This document shows, piece after piece, positions 28,572 to 36,888 of a stretch of DNA of 64,000 bases. Source of the stretch: CAWCGU01 sp963795195 (lineage in GTDB: Bacteria; Actinomycetota; Thermoleophilia; Solirubrobacterales; 70-9). The notes beneath the pieces are model-generated. The model made no database searches. It saw only the letters and a program-made list of their open reading frames with translations, and was not told where the DNA came from. Location of the stretch: positions 1,488,001 through 1,552,000 of the forward strand of contig CAWCGU010000006.1 in assembly GCA_963795195.1 (NCBI GenBank), written 5' to 3'. How positions within the stretch are numbered: position 1 is the stretch's first letter; each line of letters opens with the position of its first letter. A program made the position numbers and the translations under genes.

Positions 28572-29863
28572 GCTCTTCCCTTCTCGCAGGAACCGGCGTT
28601 CGAGTCGCGGTTGCGTCCTCCGAAACAGGAGTCGCGGCGGCCCGCGCCTCCGGCCAGTGAATCGCGACCCTGCTGCCCCAACAGCAGGTCCTTGCCTCCG
28701 CCGCCCCTGAGCTTGTCGTTGCCGGCTCCGCCGCAGACGACGTCATTGCCTGCCGACGCGAGGATCCTGTCATCGCCACCGAGGCCGGCGATGACGTCAT
28801 CGCCCGGCGTTCCCGAAATGGTTTCCGAGCTCTCCGTGCCGACGATGGTGGCCTCGGTCTGTGCGCACGGTGGATTGGACGTCGCACGATCGGTGGAATC
28901 CGATCCCGAGTCGGGGTCGGCAGCGGGATCCGGCGTAGGCTCGGGCGTCGTCGGATCTGCCGGCTGCGGTGCCGGGGTCGGTCCCTCACAGATTGCGAAG
29001 ACGCCGTGGGCCGGGTAGTCGGTGGCGTCCGGCGCGGCTTTGATCGTGGCCGTCCAGCCGCCCGCGGCGCCTTCGGCAGCGGTGGGAGCGCTGGTGCTCG
29101 CGGTCGGGCCGCGATACTCGGCCCCCCATCCCCCGCTGAGGACCCGCTGTCCGCTTGGACAATGCGCCACCTCGGTGCCGGTTTCAGCGGCTGCCAGCGA
29201 CAAGTACTTGACGCCCATTGTTGCGGTCGACGTCGGCGAGCAGATGGCGAAGCGCTTGTACGTCCGGGTTGCCTGCACCGTGTTCTCGATCCTGAAGGTC
29301 CAACCGTCGGCGATATCGCCGTCGAACTGAAAGAACGGCAGCCTTACCCGGTTTTGCGGATAGCTCATGGAGAGCACTGCGTCCACCGAGCCGGTTGTTC
29401 CCAGGCCGCCGCCGATGGCCCGCTCACCCGGTCCGCAGGAGATACCGGTGAGGTACGCCGTGCCCTTGGCGGTCAGTTCGAAGGTACCGGCACGAATCGT
29501 CGCATCCGAGCTCGCTGAGCAGATCGCGTAGAAGTTCGCCGGGACACGGTCCTCACCGGGGTTGTTCAAAGCCGTGTACCAGTAGCGGGGAACGTCTCCT
29601 GTGTTTGTGTCCTCGGTACTGCCTGACGCGTTGAGAGGTCCGCTGACCGCGACCGTTACGCCGGAGGCCGAGGCGCCGCCGCCAAGTGCCACCTCCCCCT
29701 CGGGGCACCGAAGGGGTAGGCCGGTGACCTTGCCGGAGTCGATCGTTACCTGCTCACTGATCACGTGCGCGTCGTCACCCGCAGCCCCATGGGCCGGAGA
29801 CGCAACGACCAGGTAACCAAGCAGGAAGGCCAGCCGGGCAGCGCACATACAGGTCGATCTCAT
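28568..29863 (-). CDS. Secreted protein with Cys-GGG repeats and calcium-binding-type tail (copy 2)
   Basis: A 431-residue paralogue of the next gene. ATG 29863 (MRSTCMCAARLAFLLGYLV) starts a signal peptide that ends near HGAAGDDA. The repeats RCPEGEVALGGG, SCGPGERAIGGG and HCPSGQRVLSGG parallel copy 1. The tail again has GTPGDDVIAGLGGDDRILA and ends NAGSCEKGRA. The two copies are joined by a 4-base ATGA overlap, so they are co-translated. The tails are nearly identical while the repeats have diverged, which suggests either recent gene conversion of the tail or stronger constraint on it. Confidence 0.85.
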   Translation of the reverse strand: MRSTCMCAARLAFLLGYLVVASPAHGAAGDDAHVISEQVTIDSGKVTGLPLRCPEGEVALGGGASASGVTVAVSGPLNASGSTEDTNTGDVPRYWYTALNNPGEDRVPANFYAICSASSDATIRAGTFELTAKGTAYLTGISCGPGERAIGGGLGTTGSVDAVLSMSYPQNRVRLPFFQFDGDIADGWTFRIENTVQATRTYKRFAICSPTSTATMGVKYLSLAAAETGTEVAHCPSGQRVLSGGWGAEYRGPTASTSAPTAAEGAAGGWTATIKAAPDATDYPAHGVFAICEGPTPAPQPADPTTPEPTPDPAADPDSGSDSTDRATSNPPCAQTEATIVGTESSETISGTPGDDVIAGLGGDDRILASAGNDVVCGGAGNDKLRGGGGKDLLLGQQGRDSLAGGAGRRDSCFGGRNRDSNAGSCEKGRA

Positions 29864-29946
29864 AGGGACAGCATTCCGGCAGATCGGTCGACCGCCCATC
29901 ACCCAAGTGGGTGAACGCCTCACCCCTCATTCCGAACCGCGGGGCG

Positions 29947-30612
29947 CTAGAGGTCTCGCGGCACGACGACGCCCGATGCCAGCGCCCGCCGCGCCAGCTC
30001 GGCGCGCTTCTGGCTTTGCGGGAGGTCGGGAATCTCGAACAGCTTGAAGAGTGTCTTCAGGTGGCTGCGCACCGACTCGATCCCGAGTGTCAACTCGGCG
30101 GCGATCTCACCGTTGGAGGGTGGCACGTTGCTCTTCGCGGCCCCGTCGAAGAGCGGACGGCAGAGCGCCACCAGCACACGGTGCTGGGCGTCGCTCACCC
30201 CGGTCGGGGTGATGCTCGCCATCGCAGGCGTTTCGTCAGGCTCGATCGCGGTGCTGCGGAAGAGCAGCTGAGTTTCGCCCACCCGCAGCAGATCACGGTC
30301 GCGAAGCCGCCGTCGCCCGCGCACGCGGGACTCGTTGACGAAGGTGCCGTTGCGGGAGAGCTGGTCGTCGGCGACCGTCCAGCTTCCCGCCAGGCGCTCG
30401 AGCACCGAGTGCAGCCGCGATACCCCCGCGTCCCAGTCGATCGTCAGATCGCTCTCCGGCGCTCGGCCGATGGTGACCCGGTCCCCGCTGAGACCGAGAA
30501 TGGTCAGCTCGCCGCCGGCATCGCGGTAGACCACGAAAGGGCGCCCCTTGCGCTCGGCCTCGATCTGCGCGGCGAGCTCCGCCGGCTTGAAGTCGTGACG
30601 TCCCAGTCCCAT
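29947..30612 (-). CDS. FHA domain protein with C-terminal helix-turn-helix
   Basis: A 221-residue cytoplasmic protein. Residues about 30-115 form an FHA phosphothreonine-binding domain (VTIGRAPESDLTI, VSRLHSVLE, RNGTFVNESRV). Residues about 135-215 look like a winged-helix or LuxR-like DNA-binding domain (PPSNGEIAAELTLGIESVRSH, cited in part: SNGEIAAELTL). It lies directly downstream of a Ser/Thr kinase and a pseudokinase on the same strand. It is therefore a natural phosphorylation-controlled regulator for them; that pairing is inferred. Confidence 0.85.
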   Translation of the reverse strand: MGLGRHDFKPAELAAQIEAERKGRPFVVYRDAGGELTILGLSGDRVTIGRAPESDLTIDWDAGVSRLHSVLERLAGSWTVADDQLSRNGTFVNESRVRGRRRLRDRDLLRVGETQLLFRSTAIEPDETPAMASITPTGVSDAQHRVLVALCRPLFDGAAKSNVPPSNGEIAAELTLGIESVRSHLKTLFKLFEIPDLPQSQKRAELARRALASGVVVPRDL

Positions 30613-30657
30613 GCCCCAATCTTGGCGCGCCGCGCCGACACATGTGAACCCGGCCTC

Positions 30658-32187
30658 TCAGCCGATCAGCCGGATTCCCGTCCCGTCGCGGTTCAGCTTG
30701 TACTCGTGGCCGATCGCGGTGTCGTCCTCGTTTTGCCACTGAAGGCAGAAACCACGGTACGGACCGCAGGACGGCTCGAGCTCGACCAGCTCACCCGCCG
30801 GGTCTGCGTCGGCCACTGCGATCCGCGCCTGTCGCTCCCCGCGATCGAAGACGTCGATGAAGATCGCCGCTTCGGAGAAGACCACAGCGACCTCGGCACT
30901 GCGCGTAGCTGAGAGGTCGATCGTGACTGCCGCGAATCGCTCACCCGTGGACGCTGCGGCGGCCTCGTCGCCGCGCAGCAGCTGCGCCGGAGGCGGGCGG
31001 GCGCCGGCGTCGACGTCCACGCGCAGCAGCAGCTCCCCGTCCAGCAGAGTCGGTGTTCGCGGGATCCGCGGCCGCGAAGGGAGCGCTCCACCCCAGCGCA
31101 GAAGCGACGCACCGGCGGGCCGCAGGCCGACCGCGCTGCCCGGACCCAAGAGCAGGCCGACACGGTCGCCGGGCCGCACCAGGATGCTCGAGGCAAACAG
31201 CTGCGGCTCCTCGCCGCTGACCTGTTCGGTGGTCGAGAACCCACGAAAGAACGGCTTGTCGTCGAATTGGCGAATCACCGTCAAGGTCAGCTCGCCGCTT
31301 GCGCCGCGAACCGCCCAGCCACGGATGATGCCGCGGCGGCGGACGACCAGGGTGTGCCGGTCCAGCTCCGTCTGCAGGAGCGTGCAGGCGGGCGTGTTCG
31401 GGGTCAGCTCAGGCGCGCAGCCGAGCGACTCGTAAGGGCCGGGCGCCAGCGAACTGCCCAGGGGCATGGTCTCGGCGGTCACGGCGGGAGCGAGCCGGGC
31501 GGTTGCCTGCGGTTCATCCTCTCCACCCCCCGCGAGCAGGGCGACGGTCACGGCCGCCGCCGCGAGCACCGACCCCGCCGCGACCCAGTAGAGCCGATGT
31601 CGGCGTCGAACGGGGCGGGCACAGGCGATCGCCTCGGCGAGTTCCTCCAGGGCGGCGCGGTCGGCGGCTTCGTCGCCGCCCCTTTCCAGGCCGAGATCGG
31701 CGAGCAGCAGCTGTCCCGCGGAGTCGATCAGGATGTTGTGGGCCGCGATGCGCCCGTGGACGACATCCTGTGCGTGGGCTGCGTCCAGCGCCTCAGCAAC
31801 CGGGCCGAGCAGTTCCCGAGCCCGCTCGGGCTCCAGTGAGCCGCGCGCCAGCGCCTGTTCGAGCGACTCCTCGCCCACGAAGCGCGTGGCGACGAAGCGG
31901 CCGCCCTGCCATTCGCCGATCTCGTAGGTCGGGACGATGCTGGGATGGTGGATAGCCGCCAGGCGCGTCTGCTGCTGTACGAAGCGCTCTTGGGCGGTCG
32001 CGTCGGCAAAGACGTCCGCGTTGAGCAACCGCAGCGCCACCGTACGCCCGAGCGAGATCTGAACGGCCTCAAAGACCGAGCCGAACGAGCCCTTTGCCAG
32101 CGGGCGCACGAGCTCGAAGCCGGCTATCGAGCTGCCCGAGCGAAGCGCTTCGCTACCCCTGGTACTCGAAGTGTCGTGGGAAGACAT
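30658..32187 (-). CDS. Membrane pseudokinase with sensor ectodomain
   Basis: A 509-residue protein starting at ATG 32187 (a TTG at 32193 is possible). Residues about 20-170 resemble a Ser/Thr kinase N-lobe and start of the C-lobe, but key residues are lost. The VAIK lysine is Arg53 (VALRLL), HRD is HGR (VVHGRIAAHN) and DFG is DLG. The activation segment and APE are absent. A membrane segment at about 200-220 (VAAGSVLAAAAVTVALLAG) leads to an extracellular part. That part, with CTLLQTEL and IRGWAVRGASGEL, matches the ectodomain of the active kinase upstream. Its start overlaps the kinase 3' end by 35 bases. Confidence 0.82.
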   Translation of the reverse strand: MSSHDTSSTRGSEALRSGSSIAGFELVRPLAKGSFGSVFEAVQISLGRTVALRLLNADVFADATAQERFVQQQTRLAAIHHPSIVPTYEIGEWQGGRFVATRFVGEESLEQALARGSLEPERARELLGPVAEALDAAHAQDVVHGRIAAHNILIDSAGQLLLADLGLERGGDEAADRAALEELAEAIACARPVRRRHRLYWVAAGSVLAAAAVTVALLAGGGEDEPQATARLAPAVTAETMPLGSSLAPGPYESLGCAPELTPNTPACTLLQTELDRHTLVVRRRGIIRGWAVRGASGELTLTVIRQFDDKPFFRGFSTTEQVSGEEPQLFASSILVRPGDRVGLLLGPGSAVGLRPAGASLLRWGGALPSRPRIPRTPTLLDGELLLRVDVDAGARPPPAQLLRGDEAAAASTGERFAAVTIDLSATRSAEVAVVFSEAAIFIDVFDRGERQARIAVADADPAGELVELEPSCGPYRGFCLQWQNEDDTAIGHEYKLNRDGTGIRLIG

Positions 32188-34048
32188 GGGCAAAGTGGAA
32201 GATCATCCTGCCGCTGTTCGGGTTGACCCACCAGACATCGGCTTCGCCGAAACCCTCGCCCGGATATGGATAGCGTCGCAGGCTGACCGGCTCCCCCCCC
32301 GGGATCAGGTCGGGCAGGAACAGGCGAGCCCGCCGTTTCTCGCCGTCGAAGAGGTCGAGCGCCACCGCACCCTCCACTTCGACGAGCACAACATCGACCT
32401 TCACGCGGGGAACCGAGATCTGAAGCGAATCCTCGTCGACCACCCGCCCGTCCGGCGCGTTCGCCGCTGCCGCCCCGGTGAGCTGCTTGGGAAGCTCACG
32501 CTCGCCTCCGGGCACGAAGTCAACCCTCAGCATCGCCTCGTAGTCGAAACCCGTGCCCGGGCCGCGATCGGCCAGCCCGAAGGCGCCTCCCGCCGGCGCG
32601 AACCAGCGGTCCGTAGTCGCCCCCGCCACGTCGCGGACACCAATCGTTGAGCCCTGTCCCAGCTCGACACCGAGCACATCCCCGCGCTCGACGGGCAGGT
32701 CGGTCGGAAACCAGGTCGGGGCATCGTTGCCGGCAAACGCGTATTGCGAGCGAAGCACCCGCGACGTCTCCTCGCCGCGCTGGCGGATCACGTCGAGCGC
32801 CAGATCCCCGGAGGCGCCGCGCACCGCCCAGCCAACGATCGTGCCGGCCTCGGGAACCAGCAGGGTCGCCCCGGGCAGCTCCGTCTGCAAGATCGCGCAG
32901 GAGCGCTCCGCCCCTCCGTCCTGCGGCTCATTGCCCAGGCAGCCGACCGACCGGTCGTAGGAGCCGAGGTCGCTGCCCAGCGCCTGCGCGCCCTCTGCGA
33001 CCGGCGGTACCTCGACCCCGCTCCCCGCGGGTTCGTCGTTTCCGTCACCGATCAGCGCCGCGACCGCCACGCCGACCGTGACGGTTGCCAAGACCAGGGC
33101 CATCGCCAGAGCCGCGAGCCTGCCGCGGCGCCCGTGCTTCGGCCCGACGAGCGGCCCCGCCCCGATCGGACTGGTCGCCATCGAGACCGGGCTGCCGGCC
33201 TCGGGCGGCCCGAGGCCGGAGGCGTCCGCCTCGGCCAACGCCTTCGCCACCGACTCGACCAGCTCCCGAGTGCTTGCAGGGCGCTCGTCTGAGGCCTTCG
33301 CGAGCGCGGCCTTGAAGATCGGGTCGAGCCTCGCCGGCAACTCAGGACGACGGGCGGAGATCGACGGCGGCTGCTCGCTGGCATGCGCGTAGAGGACCGC
33401 CGCGTCCGAGCCGCGGGGAAACACCTCCTCACCGGTCAGTCCCTGGAAGAGGGCCGCGGCGAACGAGTAGCGATCCGAGGCGGGCTCGGGCTCTTCACCG
33501 CGGATCACCTCCGGTGCCGCATAGGCGAAGGTGCCGAGCAGTGGCCGCGCCGCGCTGTCGGCCACTGTGCCATCGGCGGAGCGCGTCAGCCCGAAATCGG
33601 AGAGGTACGCTCGGCCCTCCTCATCGAGGAGCATGTTCTCGGGCTTGACGTCGCGGTGAACCAGCTCGATCGCGTGGGCAGCGTCGAGCGCCCCGGCGAC
33701 CTCGGCGAACAGACGGAGCGCCTTGGAGGCGCCGAGATCACGGGAGCGGATCAGCTCGGCGATCGAGCGCCCGCGCACGAGGCGCATCGCCAGGAAGAGC
33801 CCGTGCACGGATTCCCCGACCTCGTAGACGTCCAGCACGTGCGGGTGCTCGAGCGAGGCCTGCAACCGGCCCTCGCGCCGGAAGCGCCGCACGAAGTCCT
33901 TGTCGTCAGCCAGCTCGGGGCGCAGGACCTTGAGAGCGACCGGGCGATCCAGCGAAAGCTGCGTCGCTTCGTAGACGACGCCCATGCCGCCACGGCCGAT
34001 CTGCCGCTTGACGCGGTATCCATCGAAGCTCGTACCCGGTTCGATCAC
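32153..34048 (-). CDS. Transmembrane Ser/Thr protein kinase (PknB-type) with beta-rich ectodomain
   Basis: A 631-residue protein from GTG 34048 (TTG 34051 is possible). The kinase domain (about 10-270) has IGRGGMGVVYEA, VALK with Lys40, HRDVKPEN with Asp133, DFG at 151-153, AYAAPE and the SDRYSFAA segment. Catalytic residues are intact. A transmembrane segment lies at about 310-335. The outer region contains CAILQTEL, IVGWAVRGASGDL and VIRQ, and is shared with the downstream pseudokinase. The first gene of the locus, it should sense an extracellular signal and phosphorylate cytoplasmic targets, perhaps the FHA protein. Confidence 0.92.
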   Translation of the reverse strand: MIEPGTSFDGYRVKRQIGRGGMGVVYEATQLSLDRPVALKVLRPELADDKDFVRRFRREGRLQASLEHPHVLDVYEVGESVHGLFLAMRLVRGRSIAELIRSRDLGASKALRLFAEVAGALDAAHAIELVHRDVKPENMLLDEEGRAYLSDFGLTRSADGTVADSAARPLLGTFAYAAPEVIRGEEPEPASDRYSFAAALFQGLTGEEVFPRGSDAAVLYAHASEQPPSISARRPELPARLDPIFKAALAKASDERPASTRELVESVAKALAEADASGLGPPEAGSPVSMATSPIGAGPLVGPKHGRRGRLAALAMALVLATVTVGVAVAALIGDGNDEPAGSGVEVPPVAEGAQALGSDLGSYDRSVGCLGNEPQDGGAERSCAILQTELPGATLLVPEAGTIVGWAVRGASGDLALDVIRQRGEETSRVLRSQYAFAGNDAPTWFPTDLPVERGDVLGVELGQGSTIGVRDVAGATTDRWFAPAGGAFGLADRGPGTGFDYEAMLRVDFVPGGERELPKQLTGAAAANAPDGRVVDEDSLQISVPRVKVDVVLVEVEGAVALDLFDGEKRRARLFLPDLIPGGEPVSLRRYPYPGEGFGEADVWWVNPNSGRMIFHFAHVFPRHFEYQG

Positions 34049-34096
34049 CAATCTCCCCTTCCGGCAAGGTTACGCGCGAAATAGGATCGCGTGGGA

Positions 34097-34591
34097 ATGG
34101 AACCGAGGACGCCGACGCATTCGCACACCGTGCTGATCCGTGCGATGGGCATCACCGACGCGAACACGGCGGGAAACGTGCACGGCGGCATGGTCATGAA
34201 GTTCTGCGACGAGGCCGCCGGCTTCGCCGCGGTCAAGCACGCCAGCGGCCGTGTCGTGACCGCCGGCGTCGATCGCATGACCTTCATCGAGCCGGTCTAC
34301 GTCGGCGAGCTGCTCTGCTGCAGCGCCTCGGTGAACGCCGCCTGGCGAACCTCGATGGAGGTCGGCGTCAGGGTCGTCGCCGAGAATCCCCGCACGGGGA
34401 CTGAGCGCCACACCAGCACCGTCTACCTGACGATGGTCGCGCTCGACGAACACGGCAGGCCGACGGCGGTGCCACCACTGCAGCCGGAGACCGAAACCGA
34501 GCTTCGGCGCCAGCGGGAGGCCGAGCTGCGCCGCTCCAACCGCCTGGCCGAGCGCGACCAGATTCTGCACGAACGCGGCGCCGAAGCCTGA
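34097..34591 (+). CDS. Acyl-CoA thioesterase (hotdog, YciA/BFIT type)
   Basis: A 164-residue thioesterase. ATG 34097 is the preferred start (GTG 34091 is close by). The motif GNVHGGMVMKFCDEAAGFAA contains the catalytic region of this class (the Asn/His/Asp set, with Asp in FCDEAAG). It should be a cytoplasmic homohexamer or tetramer that hydrolyses acyl-CoA. It ends in a charged C-terminal helix (RRQREAELRRSNRLAERDQI). It is divergent from the kinase gene. Confidence 0.9.
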   Translation: MEPRTPTHSHTVLIRAMGITDANTAGNVHGGMVMKFCDEAAGFAAVKHASGRVVTAGVDRMTFIEPVYVGELLCCSASVNAAWRTSMEVGVRVVAENPRTGTERHTSTVYLTMVALDEHGRPTAVPPLQPETETELRRQREAELRRSNRLAERDQILHERGAEA

Positions 34592-34614
34592 GGGCCCTAC
34601 CATTCGGGGGCCGC

Positions 34615-35421
34615 ATGTCTGCAGAGGCCCCCACGCAACTGCGCAAGCTGGCGATCGTTCCTGCCTACAACGAGGCTGAGATGGTCGGTCGCGTCGTGCG
34701 CGACATCCGTCGCCAGGCGCCCGGATTCGACGTCGTCGTCGTTGACGACGGATCGATCGACAGCACCGCCGCCGCGGCTGAAGCCGAAGGCGCCGTCGTG
34801 CTGCGCCATCCCTTCAACCTCGGTATCGGCGGCGCCATGCAGTCGGGCTACAAGTACGCCCTGCTGCACGACTACGACGTCGCCGTGCAGGTCGACGGCG
34901 ACGGCCAGCACAAGCCGGAGTACCTCGAGTCGATGCTGCGTGAGCTGCACACCCGCGGCGACGCCGACATGGTCACGGGCAGCCGCTTCCTGGAAGATCC
35001 CGGCTACAAGGTCCCGATCGGCCGCCGTGCCGGCAACCTGATCTTCGGTGCGGTGATGACGCTGATCACGCGCCGCCGCATCACCGACCCCACCTCCGGC
35101 CTGCGCATGGCCAACCGCGACGGGATCGAGTTGTTCGCGCGCGACTACCCCCACGACTACCCCGAGGTCGAGGCGATCCTGATGCTCCACCACCACCGCC
35201 TCCAGATCCACGAGGTGCCGGTGAAGATGAACGCTCGCGGCTTCGGCAGCTCCTCGATCGACTACCGCCAGAGTGTCTACTACATGGTCAAGGTGCTGCT
35301 GGCGATCTTCGTCGGCCTCTTCCGCCGCCGACCGACTCCCGTCGACGTGCCACCCGAGGGCGGCGAGGGCAAGCCGCTGGCGCCTGGCGCGGCGATCTCG
35401 GGCGCCGGGGAACCGAAATGA
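34615..35421 (+). CDS. Glycosyltransferase family 2 (polyprenol-phosphate glycosyltransferase type)
   Basis: A 268-residue GT-A enzyme resembling dolichyl-phosphate mannosyl- or glucosyltransferases. Signatures are AIVPAYNEAEMVGRVV, VVVDDGSIDST, QVDGDGQHKPE and VTGSRF. There is no TM region, apart from a hydrophobic stretch near residues 222-236. It would attach a sugar to a polyprenyl phosphate or to a lipid-linked glycan. Its stop overlaps the next gene by 4 bases; DUF2304 proteins often accompany this glycosyltransferase type. Confidence 0.92.
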   Translation: MSAEAPTQLRKLAIVPAYNEAEMVGRVVRDIRRQAPGFDVVVVDDGSIDSTAAAAEAEGAVVLRHPFNLGIGGAMQSGYKYALLHDYDVAVQVDGDGQHKPEYLESMLRELHTRGDADMVTGSRFLEDPGYKVPIGRRAGNLIFGAVMTLITRRRITDPTSGLRMANRDGIELFARDYPHDYPEVEAILMLHHHRLQIHEVPVKMNARGFGSSSIDYRQSVYYMVKVLLAIFVGLFRRRPTPVDVPPEGGEGKPLAPGAAISGAGEPK

Positions 35422-35918
35422 GCACCTTCGCCGCCTGGCTCCCGCTCGCCGACGCGGAGCCGCTCGACAGCCCGATCCGCATCGGCGCGATCGTCGCAAC
35501 GGCGGTGATGGTCGGCATCGTGCTCGAGCTGGTACGCCGCCGCCGCCTCGCCGAGCGCTACGCGCTGCTCTGGATGCTGGTCAGCGTGCTGCTGCTCGTG
35601 CTCGCGGTCTGGAACGACGCGCTGGTCTGGATCTCGAGCACGCTCGGCTTCGCCCTCGCCGCCAACTTCCTCTTCGTGACCGCTTTTGCGGTCGCCTTCC
35701 TGCTGCTGCTTCACTTCTCAGTGGCGACGTCGAAGCTCTCCGACGAGACCAAGATCCTGGCCCAGGAGGCCGCCCGGCTGGATCAGGAGGTGCGGGCGCT
35801 GAGCGCGGCGAGCACCAACGGGACTTCGGCGGATACAAACGGGTCCGAGCCCTCCGCGGCTAGCGAGCCCGAAGCAGGGTCAGCACCGCCGCCCAGTAGC
35901 CACGCAGACCCGCGCTGA
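35418..35918 (+). CDS. DUF2304 membrane protein
   Basis: A 166-residue protein with three hydrophobic segments (about residues 22-42, 53-71 and 77-100), then a charged coiled-coil-like stretch, then a low-complexity Ser/Ala/Glu tail. DUF2304 proteins are usually paired with the GT2 type just upstream, and the ATGA overlap repeats that pairing. It may anchor or assist the glycosyltransferase at the membrane. Its last 59 bases overlap the opposite-strand GT2 gene. Confidence 0.85.
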   Translation: MSTFAAWLPLADAEPLDSPIRIGAIVATAVMVGIVLELVRRRRLAERYALLWMLVSVLLLVLAVWNDALVWISSTLGFALAANFLFVTAFAVAFLLLLHFSVATSKLSDETKILAQEAARLDQEVRALSAASTNGTSADTNGSEPSAASEPEAGSAPPPSSHADPR

Positions 35919-36888
35919 TCAGCCTCGAGCGCCCGACGCGGCCGAGGAACTCGGAATCGAGCTCGGCGGTCAGTCCGCGGGCGAACTCCCCGGCGCTGAT
36001 CTGGCCCGCCCGCTGAATGCGGCGGCGCTCTCCCAGCAGCCGCGGCAGGTCGCCGAGGGTTCCTCCCCAGGCGGCGAGCTTCTGGCGGCCCCAGCCGCCG
36101 GCGATCGCGACCGGCAGCAGCGCCAGCTCCGTCGCGAGCAGCGCGGGGGCCAGCAGCACCAGCAGCGCGGCGGGGTAGTCGCGGATCAGCACGGCCCAGC
36201 GGTTGCGCTCGAGGCGCAACCATTTCTGGGCGCCCTTGTCGAAGTCGTAGTCGTGATCGATCACGGCGCTCGGCTCGATTCCGATCCGGCCACCCGCGAG
36301 GCGCAGCCGCAGCGAGAGGTCGACGTCCTCGTGGTAGAGGAAGAACTCCGGGGGGAACCCGCCCAGCTCGCGCCAGCGCGCAAGCGGGATGGCGGTGCAG
36401 GCGCCGGAGAGAAACCCGACCTCTCGCGGGTGCGGGTCCGAGTCGGCTCTCGGCCGGCCCGCGCCGCCCGCCCAGGCGATGCCCGTGAAGTGGACGACAC
36501 CGCCCTCGGTGTTGATCGTGCGCCCCCCGTCGTCCGTGACCAGACCCATCCAGGCGTCCCAGCCGCGGCCATCCGCCAGCGGCGCTTCGATCGCGGCGCG
36601 AAAGCCGGGCGCCGGGATCACATCTGGGTTCATCAGCAGCAGCAATTCGCCCGACGCCCGATCAGCACCCAGATTGCAGGCCGCCGGAAAGCCGAGGTTG
36701 GCACCCGACTCGATCAGCAGCGCGTCGGGAACAAGCTCCCGGATCGCCTGCGGCGTCCCGTCGCTTGAGTCGTTGTCGACGACGATCAGCTCGTCACCGT
36801 CGCGAAGCTGTGCCGACAGCGCCTCGAGCGTTCGCGCGATCGAGTCGCGGCAGTTGTACGTGACCGTGACTACGGAGAGCCGGGTCAG
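35860..36888 (-). CDS. Glycosyltransferase family 2 (WbbL/rhamnosyltransferase-like), probable CTG start
   Basis: A GT-A enzyme of about 342 residues. The N-terminal signature LSVVTVTYNCRDSI and IVVDNDSSDGT, followed by LLMNPDV, is complete only if translation begins upstream of 36645. No ATG, GTG or TTG lies in frame before the conserved core. The closest usable codon is CTG at 36888, which overlaps the stop of the upstream gene (TCCTGA). The middle has FFLYHEDVDLSLRLR, typical of WbbL-like enzymes. The C-terminus has one or two hydrophobic segments. It probably adds a deoxyhexose to a surface glycan; the donor is not determinable. Confidence 0.8.
   Translation of the reverse strand: MTRLSVVTVTYNCRDSIARTLEALSAQLRDGDELIVVDNDSSDGTPQAIRELVPDALLIESGANLGFPAACNLGADRASGELLLLMNPDVIPAPGFRAAIEAPLADGRGWDAWMGLVTDDGGRTINTEGGVVHFTGIAWAGGAGRPRADSDPHPREVGFLSGACTAIPLARWRELGGFPPEFFLYHEDVDLSLRLRLAGGRIGIEPSAVIDHDYDFDKGAQKWLRLERNRWAVLIRDYPAALLVLLAPALLATELALLPVAIAGGWGRQKLAAWGGTLGDLPRLLGERRRIQRAGQISAGEFARGLTAELDSEFLGRVGRSRLISAGLRGYWAAVLTLLRAR

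Noticed and set aside
27273..29863. Secreted RTX toxins
   Set aside because: Only short GGxGxD-like tails are present. There is no type I secretion ABC/MFP gene nearby and a Sec signal peptide starts each protein.
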